Assembly: GCA_017429265.1 (NCBI GenBank)
Contig: JAFRPG010000031.1
Coordinates: 1 to 64,000 of the forward strand
Length of the DNA stretch: 64,000 nucleotides
Direction: 5' to 3'
Source of the DNA: Clostridia bacterium
GTDB lineage: Bacteria > Bacillota > Clostridia > Christensenellales > Aristaeellaceae
Part shown: positions 17,268 through 29,063 of the stretch, piece by piece
How positions within the stretch are numbered: position 1 is the stretch's first letter
How the letters are laid out: the number at the start of each line of letters is the position of its first letter
Made by a program: the position numbers and the translations under genes
The notes under the pieces: generated by a model
What the model was told of the DNA's origin: nothing
The model's database searches: none
Seen by the model: only the letters and a program-made list of their open reading frames with translations

Positions 17268-17916
17268 GAAGAGTGAGCGCCTGCGCCACATCGGACACCT
17301 CGACATCATGCGCGCCATGCAGCGGGCCCTGCGCCGCAGCGGCCTGCCCGTGGCGTACTCCAACGGCTTCAACCCGCACATCCTACTGTCCTTCGCCTCG
17401 GCGCTCCCGGTGGGCGCGGCGGGGACCTGCGAGGTGATGGAGACGGCCATGGCGGAGGACGTGGCGCCGGAGGATTTCCTCCGCCGGATGAACGCCGCCC
17501 TGCCGCCGGAGATGCAGCTCAGCGGAGCGCGGGCCGTCGACGACCGCCACCCGGCCCTGATGTCCCTGGTGCGCGCCGCGCGCTACGAGATCCGCATCCG
17601 GGACGCGGAGGCCGCGGAGGCGATCCGCACCGCCCTGCCCGCGTACCTCGAACAGGCGGAGATCGTCACCGACCGCAAGACCAAGAGCGGGATCAAGCCC
17701 ATCGACATCCGCCCGCTGATCCATGAGCTGACGATGGACGGCGGCGTTCTGCGCACGGAGCTGGCCCTGACCGAGACCCTCTCCTGCAAGCCCTCGATGC
17801 TCCTGAAGACCCTGGGCGAGTGCGCCGGGATCGGGGAGCCGCGCGCCCTCGTGGTGCGGACGAGGCTGCTGGGGGAGGATGCGGACGGCCGGCTCGTGCC
17901 GGTGGAGGAGCTATGA
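17245..17916 (+). CDS. DUF2344 / TIGR03936 family protein
   Basis: 223 aa from GTG 17245 (ATG 17251 possible). GTG is preferred since GGAAGGGGG lies about nine bases upstream. Family signatures are visible: FEKSERLRHIGHLDIMRAMQ, RRSGLPVAYSNGFNPHILLSFA, and the C-terminal TKSGIKPIDIRPLIHELTM. It partners the radical SAM protein encoded immediately before it; a role in RNA or ribosome modification is suspected from context only. The stop overlaps the next start (ATGA). Confidence 0.92.
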   Translation: MRMLATFEKSERLRHIGHLDIMRAMQRALRRSGLPVAYSNGFNPHILLSFASALPVGAAGTCEVMETAMAEDVAPEDFLRRMNAALPPEMQLSGARAVDDRHPALMSLVRAARYEIRIRDAEAAEAIRTALPAYLEQAEIVTDRKTKSGIKPIDIRPLIHELTMDGGVLRTELALTETLSCKPSMLLKTLGECAGIGEPRALVVRTRLLGEDADGRLVPVEEL

Positions 17917-19049
17917 AGCGCGAGATACTCGTCCACGGCGGGGCCGTCGCCGTGATGGAGGACGGCCGCCTGTGCGAATACCTGACCGGGACGGAGGGCG
18001 GCCTGGCCCCGCAGACGGTCGTGCGCGGCAGGGTCGCGCGCGTGGTGCGCGGGATGGACGCCGCCTTTGTGGATGTGGGGGAGGAGCGCAACGGCTTCCT
18101 CCCGCTGAAGGAAAAGAACGGGGATCCGGACGCCGCGCCCCTGCGCGAGGGCGACGCGGTCACCGTGCAGGTGGTGCGCGAGGCCCACGGGGAGAAGGGC
18201 GCCTTCCTGACCCGGGACATCGCCCTGGCCGGGCAGACGGTGATCCTGATGCCCTGCGGCAGGTCCGTCGGCGCGTCCGGCAAGCTGGACGCGGCGGAGG
18301 CCGCACGCCTGCGGGAGACGGGCCGCCGCCTCGCGGACGGGCGCTTCGGCCTGGTGATGCGCACGGCCGCCGCGGAGGCGGAGGAGGCAGAGATCGCCGC
18401 GGAGATCGGGAGCCTCGCCGCCGTCTGGGCGGACATCGCGGCCCGCGCCCCGGTGAGCCCGGCGCCGTCCGTGCTGCGGGAGGCCCGCACCCCGCTTGAG
18501 ACCCTGCTCGACGACCTGATCCCCCGGGGCGTGGACGCGGTGATCTCCGATGAGCCGGAGACGGAGCGCCTCTGCGCGGGCCGGTGCCTCTTCCGCGCCG
18601 TGCAGGCCGACCCGATGCACACCGCGGGCGTCCCCGCCCGACTGGAGGAGGCCCTGCGCCGCCGCGTCTGGCTGAAGAGCGGGGCCAACCTCGTCATCGA
18701 CGAGTGCGAGGCCCTGACGGTCATCGACGTGAACACCGCCAAGAATACCGGCAAGCGCCAGGCCGAGGCGAGCCTCACCCGCGTGAACGTCGAGGCCTGC
18801 GCCGAGATCGCCCGCCAGGTGCGCCTGCGCTCCCTGGGCGGGATCATCATCATCGACATGATCGACATGATCGACGAGAGCCACCGCGGCGAGGTGCTCT
18901 CCGCCCTGCGCCAGGCCTTCGCCTGCGACCGCGCCAAGACCGTGATCCACGGCTTCACCTCCCTGGGCCTGATCGAGATGACGCGCCGCCGCACGCGCAA
19001 GGCCCTGCGAGAGACATTCAAAACCCGAAAGGAAGACCGATGCCCATGA
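17913..19049 (+). CDS. Ribonuclease E/G family protein, ends at the zinc-link
   Basis: 378 aa. N-terminal S1-like domain (VVRGRVARVVRGMDAAFVDVG), then the RNase E/G catalytic part. That part has LTVIDVNTAKNTGK (first metal Asp) and SLGGIIIIDMIDMIDE (second Asp region), and ends with GLIEMTRRRTRKALRE. In the family the next element is the CPxC zinc-link; here the frame stops directly after Cys-Pro (…EDRCP), so the second cysteine is missing. This is short for RNase E/G. Starts at an ATGA overlap and overlaps miaB by 10 bases. Likely role: rRNA processing and mRNA decay. Confidence 0.9.
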   Translation: MKREILVHGGAVAVMEDGRLCEYLTGTEGGLAPQTVVRGRVARVVRGMDAAFVDVGEERNGFLPLKEKNGDPDAAPLREGDAVTVQVVREAHGEKGAFLTRDIALAGQTVILMPCGRSVGASGKLDAAEAARLRETGRRLADGRFGLVMRTAAAEAEEAEIAAEIGSLAAVWADIAARAPVSPAPSVLREARTPLETLLDDLIPRGVDAVISDEPETERLCAGRCLFRAVQADPMHTAGVPARLEEALRRRVWLKSGANLVIDECEALTVIDVNTAKNTGKRQAEASLTRVNVEACAEIARQVRLRSLGGIIIIDMIDMIDESHRGEVLSALRQAFACDRAKTVIHGFTSLGLIEMTRRRTRKALRETFKTRKEDRCP

Positions 19050-20446
19050 CCGCAAGACCTGCCGTGCATGTCACGGAGTCCGAGACGGCGGCGCAGCGCG
19101 CCTGCGAGCAGCGGATCGCGCGGATGCCCGACCGGCCGAAGACCTATCACGTCGTCACCTACGGCTGCCAGATGAACGCCCACGACTCGGAAAAGCTCGC
19201 GGGCATGCTGGAGGCCATGGGCCTCACCGCGGCGCCTGTCCGGGATGAGGCCGATTTCGTGATCTTCAATACCTGCTGCGTCCGGGACAACGCCGAGCGG
19301 CGGGCGCTGGGGAACGTCACCTGGCTCAAGGAGGTGCGCAGGACGCGGCCGGAGATGATGATCGCGGTCTGCGGCTGCATGATCCAGGAGCCCGGCATGG
19401 CCGAGCGGATCCTGAAGCAGTACCCCTTCGTCGACCTGGCCTTCGGCACCTCGAACCTGCACCGCTTTCCCGAACTGATGGAAAAGGTGCTCGTCACCGG
19501 CGGGCGTGTCGTGGCGGTGGAGGAGGAGGACATGATCGCCGAGCACGTGCCGGTGCGGCGGCTGCGGCAGGACGCGGCGTACCTGACGATCATGTACGGC
19601 TGCGACAACTTCTGCTCCTACTGCATCGTGCCCTACGTCCGCGGGCGGGAGCGCTCCCGGCGCATGGCGGACATCCTGCGCGAGGCGGAGGAACTGCGGG
19701 ACGGCGGCGTGAAGGAGATCATGCTCCTGGGCCAGAACGTCAACAGCTACCGCGGCGAGGGCGGAGAGGATTTCCCGGCCCTGCTCCGGGCGGTGGACGC
19801 CCTCGGCGTGGAGCGGATCCGCTTTATGACCTCCCACCCGAAGGACCTCTCCGACGGCCTGATCGCGGCGATGGCGGAGTGCGGGCACGTCCTGCCGCAG
19901 TTCCACCTGCCCGTGCAGGCCGGGAACGACGAGATCCTCCGCCGGATGAACCGGCACTACGACCGCGCGGGCTATCTGGACCGGGTGCGCCGCCTGCGGG
20001 CAGCCGTGCCGGGGATCGGCCTGACCACCGACATCATCGTGGGCTTTCCCGGGGAGACCGAGGAGCAGTTCCTCGACACCCTCTCCCTGGTGGATGAGGT
20101 GGGCTACGATTCGGCCTTCACCTTCATCTATTCCCCCCGCACCGGGACCGCGGCGGCGAAGATGCCCGGGCAGGTGCCCGAGGACGTGGCGACCGACCGC
20201 ATCCAGCGCCTGATCGCCCTGCAGGAGAAGCGCCAGAGGGAGATGACGGCCCGTTTCGTCGGGCAGACGGAGCGCGTGCTGGTGGAGAGCCTGTCGCGCC
20301 GCAGCGACCGCGCTGTCTCCGGCAAGGGGGAGCATGGCATTTCGATCTCCTTCCCCGGGGACAGTGCCGACATCGGACGGATCATTCCCGTGCGTGTGAC
20401 CGGACAGAAGAACAACACCCTGACCGCTGAGCGGACGGAGGCATGA
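19040..20446 (+). CDS. miaB: tRNA-2-methylthio-N6-dimethylallyladenosine synthase MiaB
   Basis: 468 aa. It methylthiolates i6A37 of tRNAs. UPF0004 domain cysteines: VVTYGCQMNAHDSE, FNTCCVRDNAE and VCGCM, binding the auxiliary cluster. Radical SAM motif GCDNFCSYCIVPYVRGRERS (CxxxCxxC). Later GQNVNSY, TSHPKDLSD and the C-terminal TRAM domain. ATG 19040 is preferred (AAAGGAAG six bases upstream) over ATG 19046. miaA, the enzyme making its substrate, lies 7 kb downstream in the same run. Confidence 0.96.
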   Translation: MPMTARPAVHVTESETAAQRACEQRIARMPDRPKTYHVVTYGCQMNAHDSEKLAGMLEAMGLTAAPVRDEADFVIFNTCCVRDNAERRALGNVTWLKEVRRTRPEMMIAVCGCMIQEPGMAERILKQYPFVDLAFGTSNLHRFPELMEKVLVTGGRVVAVEEEDMIAEHVPVRRLRQDAAYLTIMYGCDNFCSYCIVPYVRGRERSRRMADILREAEELRDGGVKEIMLLGQNVNSYRGEGGEDFPALLRAVDALGVERIRFMTSHPKDLSDGLIAAMAECGHVLPQFHLPVQAGNDEILRRMNRHYDRAGYLDRVRRLRAAVPGIGLTTDIIVGFPGETEEQFLDTLSLVDEVGYDSAFTFIYSPRTGTAAAKMPGQVPEDVATDRIQRLIALQEKRQREMTARFVGQTERVLVESLSRRSDRAVSGKGEHGISISFPGDSADIGRIIPVRVTGQKNNTLTAERTEA

Positions 20447-20447
20447 G

Positions 20448-20816
20448 ATGAGCGATATTCTGGAGCAGGCCCACGCCCTGGGCCGCGCCGTCCTGGAGAC
20501 GGACGCGTACAAGGCCTATCGGGAGGCCAAAGCCGCCTGGGAGGCGGACGCGGAGGCGCAGCGCCTGGAGAAGGAGCAGAAGGCCTTTGTGGAGGAGGTC
20601 CGGGAGCGCATGATGCGCGGCGAGGCCACCCCGGAGGAGATGCAGCGGATGCTGACCTTCGGCGAGCTGCTGGCAGAGCGGGAGAGCGTCCGGAACTACA
20701 ACGAGGCCAGCGACGCCTACGGCGACCTGACCGCCGGGATCTATCAGATCCTGGCCCTCTATCTGGGCCCGCCGCCCTCGAACTGCGCGGGCTGCAGCGG
20801 CTGTCAGGGCAGGTGA
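20448..20816 (+). CDS. YlbF/YmcA family protein
   Basis: 122 aa, mostly helical: MSDILEQAHALGRAVLETDAY, then KEQKAFVEEVRERMMRGE and NYNEASDAYGDLTAGIYQIL. These are standard features of the com_ylbF family, which in Bacillus forms a complex with YmcA and YaaT that acts with RNase Y and carries Fe-S clusters. The tail NCAGCSGCQGR has three cysteines (113, 116, 119) that could ligate a cluster. Position between miaB and mutS is common in Clostridia. It starts one base after the miaB stop. Confidence 0.9.
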   Translation: MSDILEQAHALGRAVLETDAYKAYREAKAAWEADAEAQRLEKEQKAFVEEVRERMMRGEATPEEMQRMLTFGELLAERESVRNYNEASDAYGDLTAGIYQILALYLGPPPSNCAGCSGCQGR

Positions 20817-20821
20817 GCGGC

Positions 20822-23471
<2,650 letters not shown>

Positions 23472-23473
<2 letters not shown>

Positions 23474-23603
23474 TGCAAAGGAGCGGCACGAATGGACCGG
23501 TGAAACGGAAAGCCTCCAGCTGTTTGAGGATCAGCCGGATGCGCGGCATGCGGCAAAGTACTGGAGTGTCCTAAAGACCCGCCTGAAAGCGGAAGGAAGC
23601 GAA
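23472..23603 (+). pseudogene. Possible remnant of a BRO/phage antirepressor-like gene
   Basis: One frame reads …RHEWTGETESLQLFEDQ then ARHAAKYWSVLKTRLKAEGSE with no start codon. The KYWSVLKTRLKxEGSE pattern is typical of the N-terminal part of BRO-family/phage antirepressor proteins common in gut bacteria. It begins inside the end of mutS and breaks off where a second, unrelated remnant begins. Short, so only moderately sure. Confidence 0.4.
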
Positions 23604-23607
23604 GGAG

Positions 23608-23748
23608 GTGCTTCGCCTGATCAGCCAGCCCGCCGCCCCATCGGTCAAAAGCCGCACCCTGTGGTCCGCGGTCTATGATCTGACGGACGGCAGCCTGGAC
23701 CTGGCCGTCGGCGGGCAGTATCACGCGGTCCGGCATTATTCGCTGTAA
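23608..23748 (+). pseudogene. C-terminal remnant of an acyltransferase/C45-type hydrolase
   Basis: 46 codons ending in TAA: SRTLWSAVYDLTDGSLDLAV then HAVRHYSL. The TLWSAVYDLT...L motif is what I expect at the C-terminus of linear-amide (penicillin-acylase-like, C45) Ntn hydrolases. Nothing of the catalytic N-terminus is present. It abuts the antirepressor-like fragment, so this is a deletion junction of former genes. Confidence 0.45.
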
Positions 23749-23785
23749 ACCCGGCATCAGCCGTCTTCTGAGAGGAGAAAGCCTC

Positions 23786-24526
23786 ATGAAAATCCATACT
23801 TTCGGGGACCCCGGAGACCCGGCCGTCGTCCTGATCCACCCGATGCTGCTCACCGGACGGCAGATGATCGACCGTCTTGGCAAGAAGTTCCCCGGCCATT
23901 ATTATCTCATTGCCCCGGATCAGGGCGGGCACGGGGAGGACAGCAGTCCCTATGCTCCCGGAAAAGACGCCGAAGCGCTGCACCGTTTTCTAAAGGAAAA
24001 GGGCATTGCCGATGTCCGTATCCTGTACGCGGCCTCTATGGGCGGCGTTATGTCCATGCGGCTGCTCAGTCTCGGCGGGATACGCTATCACACGGTTCGC
24101 ATGGAAGGCATTCCTCTTCGGAACGCCGGTGCGTCCAAAGCGTTGCTGGGCATCCTGGGCCTTCTCAGAACCAGAAATCAGGCCAGGCAGGACCCTGCGG
24201 CCATCGCCGCGAAGCTCGCGCCCGCTTTCGGCGCCGATTTGGCCCGGAGCATGGCGGAGCAACTGGGCAGGCTGAGCCGGAAAAACATCTGCCGCATTCA
24301 GTGGGCCTGCGTTTTCGGCAGCGCCGTACCGCTGGACCGGTCAGGAATTGACCACATGACCTTTGAATGGGGAGAAAAGGAAGTTAACAGCCGGGGCAAA
24401 CCTCTCGCAGAGCAAATGTATCCCTGGGCTGAAACAGTGATTCTCCCTGGCCGGGGCCACTGCGAGCGCCTGTCGAAGGACACGGACCGGCTGGCAGCGG
24501 AGCTGGAAGACAGTGTTCTCCCGTGA
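23786..24526 (+). CDS. Alpha/beta hydrolase
   Basis: 246 aa. Alpha/beta fold pattern: VVLIHPMLLTGRQM (oxyanion region), LIAPDQGGHGEDSS, nucleophile elbow YAASMGGVM with the catalytic Ser, and a C-terminal GRGHCERLS supplying the His. The first Gly of the GxSxG elbow is Ala, which still occurs in active members. The substrate is unknown. Lower GC and different codon choice from mutS and mutL, plus the remnants before it, suggest an acquired gene. ATG 23786 has GAGAGGAG upstream. Confidence 0.82.
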   Translation: MKIHTFGDPGDPAVVLIHPMLLTGRQMIDRLGKKFPGHYYLIAPDQGGHGEDSSPYAPGKDAEALHRFLKEKGIADVRILYAASMGGVMSMRLLSLGGIRYHTVRMEGIPLRNAGASKALLGILGLLRTRNQARQDPAAIAAKLAPAFGADLARSMAEQLGRLSRKNICRIQWACVFGSAVPLDRSGIDHMTFEWGEKEVNSRGKPLAEQMYPWAETVILPGRGHCERLSKDTDRLAAELEDSVLP

Positions 24527-24612
24527 TCCGGAAAGCAGAAGGCATGGCTCTGGTTTGCGTTCGTCAATTTCGGTTGCTTTATTGTCCTGTCGGTATAGGC
24601 GGACTTAGGAAA

Positions 24613-24650
24613 GGGGGCGCTGCAAATTCTTGTGCTTCTGCAACAGCCCC
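24613..24650 (-). repeat. Imperfect palindrome resembling an insertion-sequence end
   Basis: GGGGGCGCTGCA...TGCAACAGCCCC forms an imperfect inverted repeat. On the minus strand it reads GGGGCTGTTGCAGAAG, similar to the GG-CTGTTGCA ends of several IS families. No transposase is present. The rest of 24527-24771 shows no gene. Confidence 0.3.
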
Positions 24651-24771
24651 TTGAAGCTCAAAGCAGCGGACGGAAAACGCCGAATGACGGATGTGGCAAG
24701 TGCCGGCCGATAAGCAAGACTTTGTCCGTCCGGCCGTGAGAAGCCGATTCTGAAAAACGGGAGGATAACCT

Positions 24772-25734
24772 ATGGATATCGAATACCTGCTGACGCTGCA
24801 GAATTTCCGCGGAAGCATCAGCGACTCGCTGACCCCCGTGATGGAGTGGATCTCCATGGCGGCCACGACCTACCTGATCCTGATCCCGGTCTTCTGGTAC
24901 TGGAACCGGGACAAGAGGCAGGGCCTCTACGCCCTGGTGTCCTACTACTTCTGCATGTTCCTCACCCCGGTGATCAAGCTGATCGCCTGCGTATACCGCC
25001 CCTGGATCCGTGACCCGCGGATCGTGCCGGCCGGCGATTCCATCCGCACCGCCACCGGCTATTCCTTCCCCAGCGGACACACCACCACCTGCGCGCCGCT
25101 GGCCGGCGGCATGGCCCTGAACACCTGGAAGAAGAAGTACACCCGCTTCCTTTCGGTCCTGTTTGTCCTCTTCATCCTGCTGACGGCCTTCTCCCGCAAC
25201 TATCTGGGCGTCCACACGCCCCAGGACGTGGCGGTGGCGCTGATCATCTCCGCGCTCAGCCTGTACGCGACCGCCAAACTCTTCGACTATCTGTCGGAGA
25301 ATCCCGGGCGCGAGGACCTGTTCCTGCTGGGCGGCTTCCTCCTGTGCTGGGCCGCCATCGCCTTCATCTCCCTCAAGTCCTATCCCACGGACATCGTCGA
25401 CGGGAAGCTGATCGTGGGCCCCGAAAAGATGAAGGTCGACGGCTACGGCGACATCGGCAAGGTGATCGGCTTCATCGTCGCCCGCTATATCGAGAAGGCC
25501 TGGATCCGCTTCAGGCCCCGGCGCGACAGCTGGCTCCACATCATCCTCTGCCTCATCGGCCTGGTCCCCATGCTGCTGCTGAAGACCTACTTCCGGCCGG
25601 TCATGCGGGGCTGGCTGGGCGACCAGTGGGGCTCCCTGGCCTACAACGTCCTCTTCACCTTCTACTACATCGCCCTGTTCCCGCTGCTGCTGAAGGCCAC
25701 CGACCGCTTCGCCCCCGGGAGCGCGAAGGCTTGA
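24772..25734 (+). CDS. PAP2-superfamily membrane phosphatase
   Basis: 320 aa with several transmembrane helices. Phosphatase signature in three parts: KLIACVYRPW (KxxxxxxRP), FPSGHTTT (PSGH) and SRNYLGVHTPQDV (SRxxxxxHxxxD), between residues about 63 and 150. The C-terminal half adds about four helices around residues 180-310, longer than minimal PAP2 enzymes. It likely dephosphorylates a lipid phosphate such as undecaprenyl pyrophosphate or phosphatidylglycerol phosphate. ATG 24772 has GGGAGG seven bases upstream. It sits directly before mutL (22-base gap). Confidence 0.92.
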   Translation: MDIEYLLTLQNFRGSISDSLTPVMEWISMAATTYLILIPVFWYWNRDKRQGLYALVSYYFCMFLTPVIKLIACVYRPWIRDPRIVPAGDSIRTATGYSFPSGHTTTCAPLAGGMALNTWKKKYTRFLSVLFVLFILLTAFSRNYLGVHTPQDVAVALIISALSLYATAKLFDYLSENPGREDLFLLGGFLLCWAAIAFISLKSYPTDIVDGKLIVGPEKMKVDGYGDIGKVIGFIVARYIEKAWIRFRPRRDSWLHIILCLIGLVPMLLLKTYFRPVMRGWLGDQWGSLAYNVLFTFYYIALFPLLLKATDRFAPGSAKA

Positions 25735-25756
25735 TCCCGCGCAAAAGGAGATCACC

Positions 25757-27658
25757 ATGCCAGGAATGATTCACAGACTCACCGATGACATCATCGGCAA
25801 GATCGCCGCGGGCGAGGTGGTGGAGCGGCCCGCCGCCGCCATCAAGGAGATGGTGGAGAACAGCCTCGACGCCGGGGCCAGTGCGGTCTCGGTGGAGATC
25901 CGGGACGGAGGCATCACCTCGATCCGCGTCACCGACAACGGCAGCGGCATCCGGGCGGACGACATCCGCCTGGCCTTTGAGCGCCACGCCACGAGCAAGA
26001 TCAATCGCGCGGAGGACCTTGCGTCCATCGACACCCTCGGCTTCCGCGGGGAGGCCCTGGCGTCGATCGCCGCCGTGTCCCGCGTGACCTGCACCACCCG
26101 GACGGCGAACGACGCCGCCGGCGTCCGCGTCCACATCGAGGGCGGGCGCTTCCTCGGCGTGGAGGAGGCCGCCTGCCCGCAGGGCACGACGATGATCGTC
26201 CGCGACCTGTTCTACAACGTCCCCGTGCGCCTGGGCTTCCTGAAGAAGCCCGCGGCCGAGGCGGGCCTGGTCTCGGACGTGATGATGCGGATGATCCTCT
26301 CCCGGCCCGACGTCTCCTTCCGCCTGATCAGCCAGGGGAAGACCCTCTATCACTCCGCCGGGGACGGCAAGCTGGCCTCGGCGGTCTACGCGATCTACGG
26401 CTCGGAGCTGCTGCGCTCGATGCGCGAGGTCAAGGGCAGCCAGGGCGGCCTCCTGCTCTCCGGCTATGTCGGCATCGGCGAGAGCGCGAGGGGGAACCGC
26501 GCCCACCAGTCCTTCTTCATCAACGGGCGCTGCATGCGCTCGGACCTCCTGTCCGCGGCCCTCGAGGAGGGCTGCCGCGAGCGGGTGATGATCGGCAGGT
26601 ACCCCACCTGCGTCCTTCATCTGACAATGCCCTACGAGACCGTGGACGTCAACGTCCACCCGAACAAGCTCGAGGTGCGCTTCCGCGACGCGGACCGCGT
26701 GGCGGAGGCCGTGGAGACCCTCGTTCGGGAGGCCCTGCGGGACCGGGACGCCTTCGAGCGGCCCGTGCCAATGCCCCTGGCGGAGGAGCCCGCCCCGCTG
26801 CCCGCACAGGTCACCCGGACCGCGGAACAGGCGCCGCCGGCCTCCTCCATCCGGGAGAAGCTGGCGGCCGCGATGAACCCCGCCCCGGCTGTTCCGTCCG
26901 CTCCGACCGCGCCCGCCGCGCCGAAGCCGGTCCCCTTTGACGAGCCCGTGCCCCGCGCCCCGATCCCGCGGGTCTCCGCGGCGGAGGCGCCCTTCGCGGT
27001 CCGCACCGACAGGCCGGCACAGCCCGGGCCCGCCGCGCCGCTGCCCCCGCCGGAGCAGACCGCGATGGCGGCCGCCGATCAGAAACCCCTGCGGATCATC
27101 GGCACGGTCTTCCGCACCTACATCCTCGTGGAGTACGCCGACCATCTGCTGATGATCGACCAGCACGCCGTGCACGAGCGCCTCCTCTTCGACGAGATGA
27201 TGAAGCGCTACGACACCCACAGCGCGGGCCAGGAGCTGCTGGTGCCGGAGCTGGTGGCGGTGACCCGGCGCGAGCAGGCCGTCCTCGCGGAGAACCGCGA
27301 GCTGCTCGAGGGCATCGGCCTGACCGTGGACCCCTTCGGCGAGACCGAGGTCTCCGTCCGCTCGGTGCCGATGGTGCTGGGCCAGCCCCAGACGGCCTCC
27401 TTCGTGCGCGAGGTCCTCGACCGCCTGATGAGCGACAGCCCGACCTTCACGCTCGAGAAGCGGCGCAGCGCGATCCTCCAGACCGCCTGCAAGCACGCGG
27501 TGAAGGGCGGCGAACCGCTGAGCGAGGCGGACATCCGGAGCCTTGTGACCCGGATGATCGACGAGAAGGTGACGCCGACCTGCCCCCACGGACGGCCGCT
27601 CGTGGTCTCCCTCAGCCACACGGACCTGGACCGGAAGTTCGGGAGGATCCAGCCGTGA
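25757..27658 (+). CDS. mutL: DNA mismatch repair protein MutL
   Basis: 633 aa. N-terminal GHKL ATPase: IAAGEVVERPAAAIKEMVEN, DNGSGI, RHATSKI, TLGFRGEALASIAAVS. A Pro/Ala-rich linker (about 335-440) leads to the C-terminal dimerisation/endonuclease domain. That domain has DQHAVHERLLFDEM, ACKHAVKGGE and PTCPHGRPL, the metal-binding motifs of the nicking type of MutL. It couples MutS mismatch recognition to strand removal. ATG 25757; AAAGGAG upstream. The stop overlaps the miaA GTG start. Confidence 0.96.
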   Translation: MPGMIHRLTDDIIGKIAAGEVVERPAAAIKEMVENSLDAGASAVSVEIRDGGITSIRVTDNGSGIRADDIRLAFERHATSKINRAEDLASIDTLGFRGEALASIAAVSRVTCTTRTANDAAGVRVHIEGGRFLGVEEAACPQGTTMIVRDLFYNVPVRLGFLKKPAAEAGLVSDVMMRMILSRPDVSFRLISQGKTLYHSAGDGKLASAVYAIYGSELLRSMREVKGSQGGLLLSGYVGIGESARGNRAHQSFFINGRCMRSDLLSAALEEGCRERVMIGRYPTCVLHLTMPYETVDVNVHPNKLEVRFRDADRVAEAVETLVREALRDRDAFERPVPMPLAEEPAPLPAQVTRTAEQAPPASSIREKLAAAMNPAPAVPSAPTAPAAPKPVPFDEPVPRAPIPRVSAAEAPFAVRTDRPAQPGPAAPLPPPEQTAMAAADQKPLRIIGTVFRTYILVEYADHLLMIDQHAVHERLLFDEMMKRYDTHSAGQELLVPELVAVTRREQAVLAENRELLEGIGLTVDPFGETEVSVRSVPMVLGQPQTASFVREVLDRLMSDSPTFTLEKRRSAILQTACKHAVKGGEPLSEADIRSLVTRMIDEKVTPTCPHGRPLVVSLSHTDLDRKFGRIQP

Positions 27659-28566
27659 GCGAGACCGTCTGGATCCTGACCGGGCCGACGGCCTCCGGCA
27701 AGACCGATCTCTCCCTGGACCTCGCGGAGCGGTACGGCTGCGAGATCGTGTGCATGGACTCCATGCAGATCTACCGCGGGATGGACATCGGCACCGCCAA
27801 GCCCACCGCGGCGGAGCAAGCCCGCGCCCCGCACCACATGCTCGACATCTGCGACCCGCGGGACGCCTACAGTGTCGCCCAGTGGGTGGAGGACGCCTGC
27901 GCCTGCATCCGGGATATTCAGGCGAGGGGGAAGCGCGCCCTGCTCGTGGGCGGGACGGGCTTTTATCTGCGCGCCCTGCGGCACCCGATGGCGATGGGGA
28001 GCGTCCCCGCCGTCCCGGAGATCCGCGCGGAACTCGAGGCCGTCGCCGCGCAGCCGGACGGGAAGGAAGTCCTGCACCGGCAGCTGGAGGCCGCCGACCC
28101 CATCACCGCACGACGCCTCCACGTCAACGACGTGCGCCGGGTGATCCGCGCGCTGGAGGTCTTCCGGGCCACGGGCGTCCCGTTCTCCCGGCAGCCGCAG
28201 TCGGAGGAAGCCCCGCCGTTTGAAAGCCGCTGCGCCGCTCTGACCATGCCGCGGGACAGGCTCTACGCGCGCATCGACCTGCGGGTGGAAAGGATGCTGG
28301 AGGCCGGCCTGGCCGACGAGGTGCGGAGCCTCCTCGAAAGCGGCGTCCCGGAGGACTGCCAGAGCATGAAGGGTCTGGGGTATAAGGAACTCGTGCCGTA
28401 CCTGCGGGGCGAGAGCACCCTGGAGGAGGCGAAGGCCGCGATCCAGCAGGGCTCCCGCCATTACGCCAAGCGCCAGCTGACCTGGTTCCGGGCGGAGAAG
28501 GACCTGTTCTGGGCGGAGAGCGGCGCGGAGATCGAGGCGTTCTTCGCTGGGCGGATCGGAGGATGA
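27655..28566 (+). CDS. miaA: tRNA dimethylallyltransferase MiaA
   Basis: 303 aa. P-loop GPTASGKTDLS, then DSMQIYRGMDIGTAKPT, HHMLDI, GGTGFYLRAL and the zinc-free C-terminal QGSRHYAKRQLTWFR. All are diagnostic of MiaA, which prenylates A37 of tRNAs reading UNN codons before MiaB acts. The start is GTG 27655, overlapping the mutL stop (GTGA). Confidence 0.96.
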   Translation: MSETVWILTGPTASGKTDLSLDLAERYGCEIVCMDSMQIYRGMDIGTAKPTAAEQARAPHHMLDICDPRDAYSVAQWVEDACACIRDIQARGKRALLVGGTGFYLRALRHPMAMGSVPAVPEIRAELEAVAAQPDGKEVLHRQLEAADPITARRLHVNDVRRVIRALEVFRATGVPFSRQPQSEEAPPFESRCAALTMPRDRLYARIDLRVERMLEAGLADEVRSLLESGVPEDCQSMKGLGYKELVPYLRGESTLEEAKAAIQQGSRHYAKRQLTWFRAEKDLFWAESGAEIEAFFAGRIGG

Positions 28567-28571
28567 CCCGG

Positions 28572-29012
28572 ATGACGAACCCGTTCGTTTACTACCGCAT
28601 AACGCCGAACATGGAGCCAAAGCGCGATCCGCGCATTCCGGTCAGGGAGCTCGACTGGCACGGGGACCTGGCGCTCATTCGGAGGTTCTACGCCCGATTC
28701 ACCGACACGCCCTTCGACCCGGACGTCCTGCCTCCGAACACCGGGAAACCGCTGGCCATCCTTGCCGAGGAGGAGATCGCGAGCTTCGCGATCCCGTTCT
28801 CTTTCCGGGAGGGCGAGACGGAGATCGGCGGCACGGCCACCGTGCCGGAATACCGGAATAAAGGATACTGCCGGGCACTGATCGCAGAGATGGCCTCCCG
28901 GATCCTGGCACAGGGGCTGACCGCCGTGCTGACGACCCACCGGGACAATCTCCCCATGCGGGCGGCCGCCGAGGGCATCGGCATGGAAGCCTTCACCCGC
29001 GGGGCGGAATGA
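28572..29012 (+). CDS. GNAT-family acetyltransferase
   Basis: 146 aa. Core GNAT pattern: IGGTATVPEYRNKGYCRALI (acetyl-CoA loop, R/Q-x-x-G-x-C/G-x-A) followed by LTTHRDNLPMRAAAEGIGM. The acceptor is unknown. GGAGG overlaps the first ATG (28563) but is nine bases before ATG 28572, so the latter is chosen. Confidence 0.85.
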   Translation: MTNPFVYYRITPNMEPKRDPRIPVRELDWHGDLALIRRFYARFTDTPFDPDVLPPNTGKPLAILAEEEIASFAIPFSFREGETEIGGTATVPEYRNKGYCRALIAEMASRILAQGLTAVLTTHRDNLPMRAAAEGIGMEAFTRGAE

Positions 29013-29063
29013 CGCGCCCCTGCCTTATCTCATTTTCATCACGGAAGGACGGACATCACAGCC

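Noticed and set aside
15207-20512. Very long open frames on the minus strand opposite radical SAM, RNase E/G, miaB
   Set aside because: They are antisense to well-identified genes, consist of low-complexity Arg/Gly/His/Ala protein, and arise because GC-rich codons avoid stops on the other strand.
24579-24866. Minus-strand 95-codon frame over the IS-end-like palindrome
   Set aside because: Overlaps the start of the PAP2 gene, no ribosome binding site, no transposase similarity seen.
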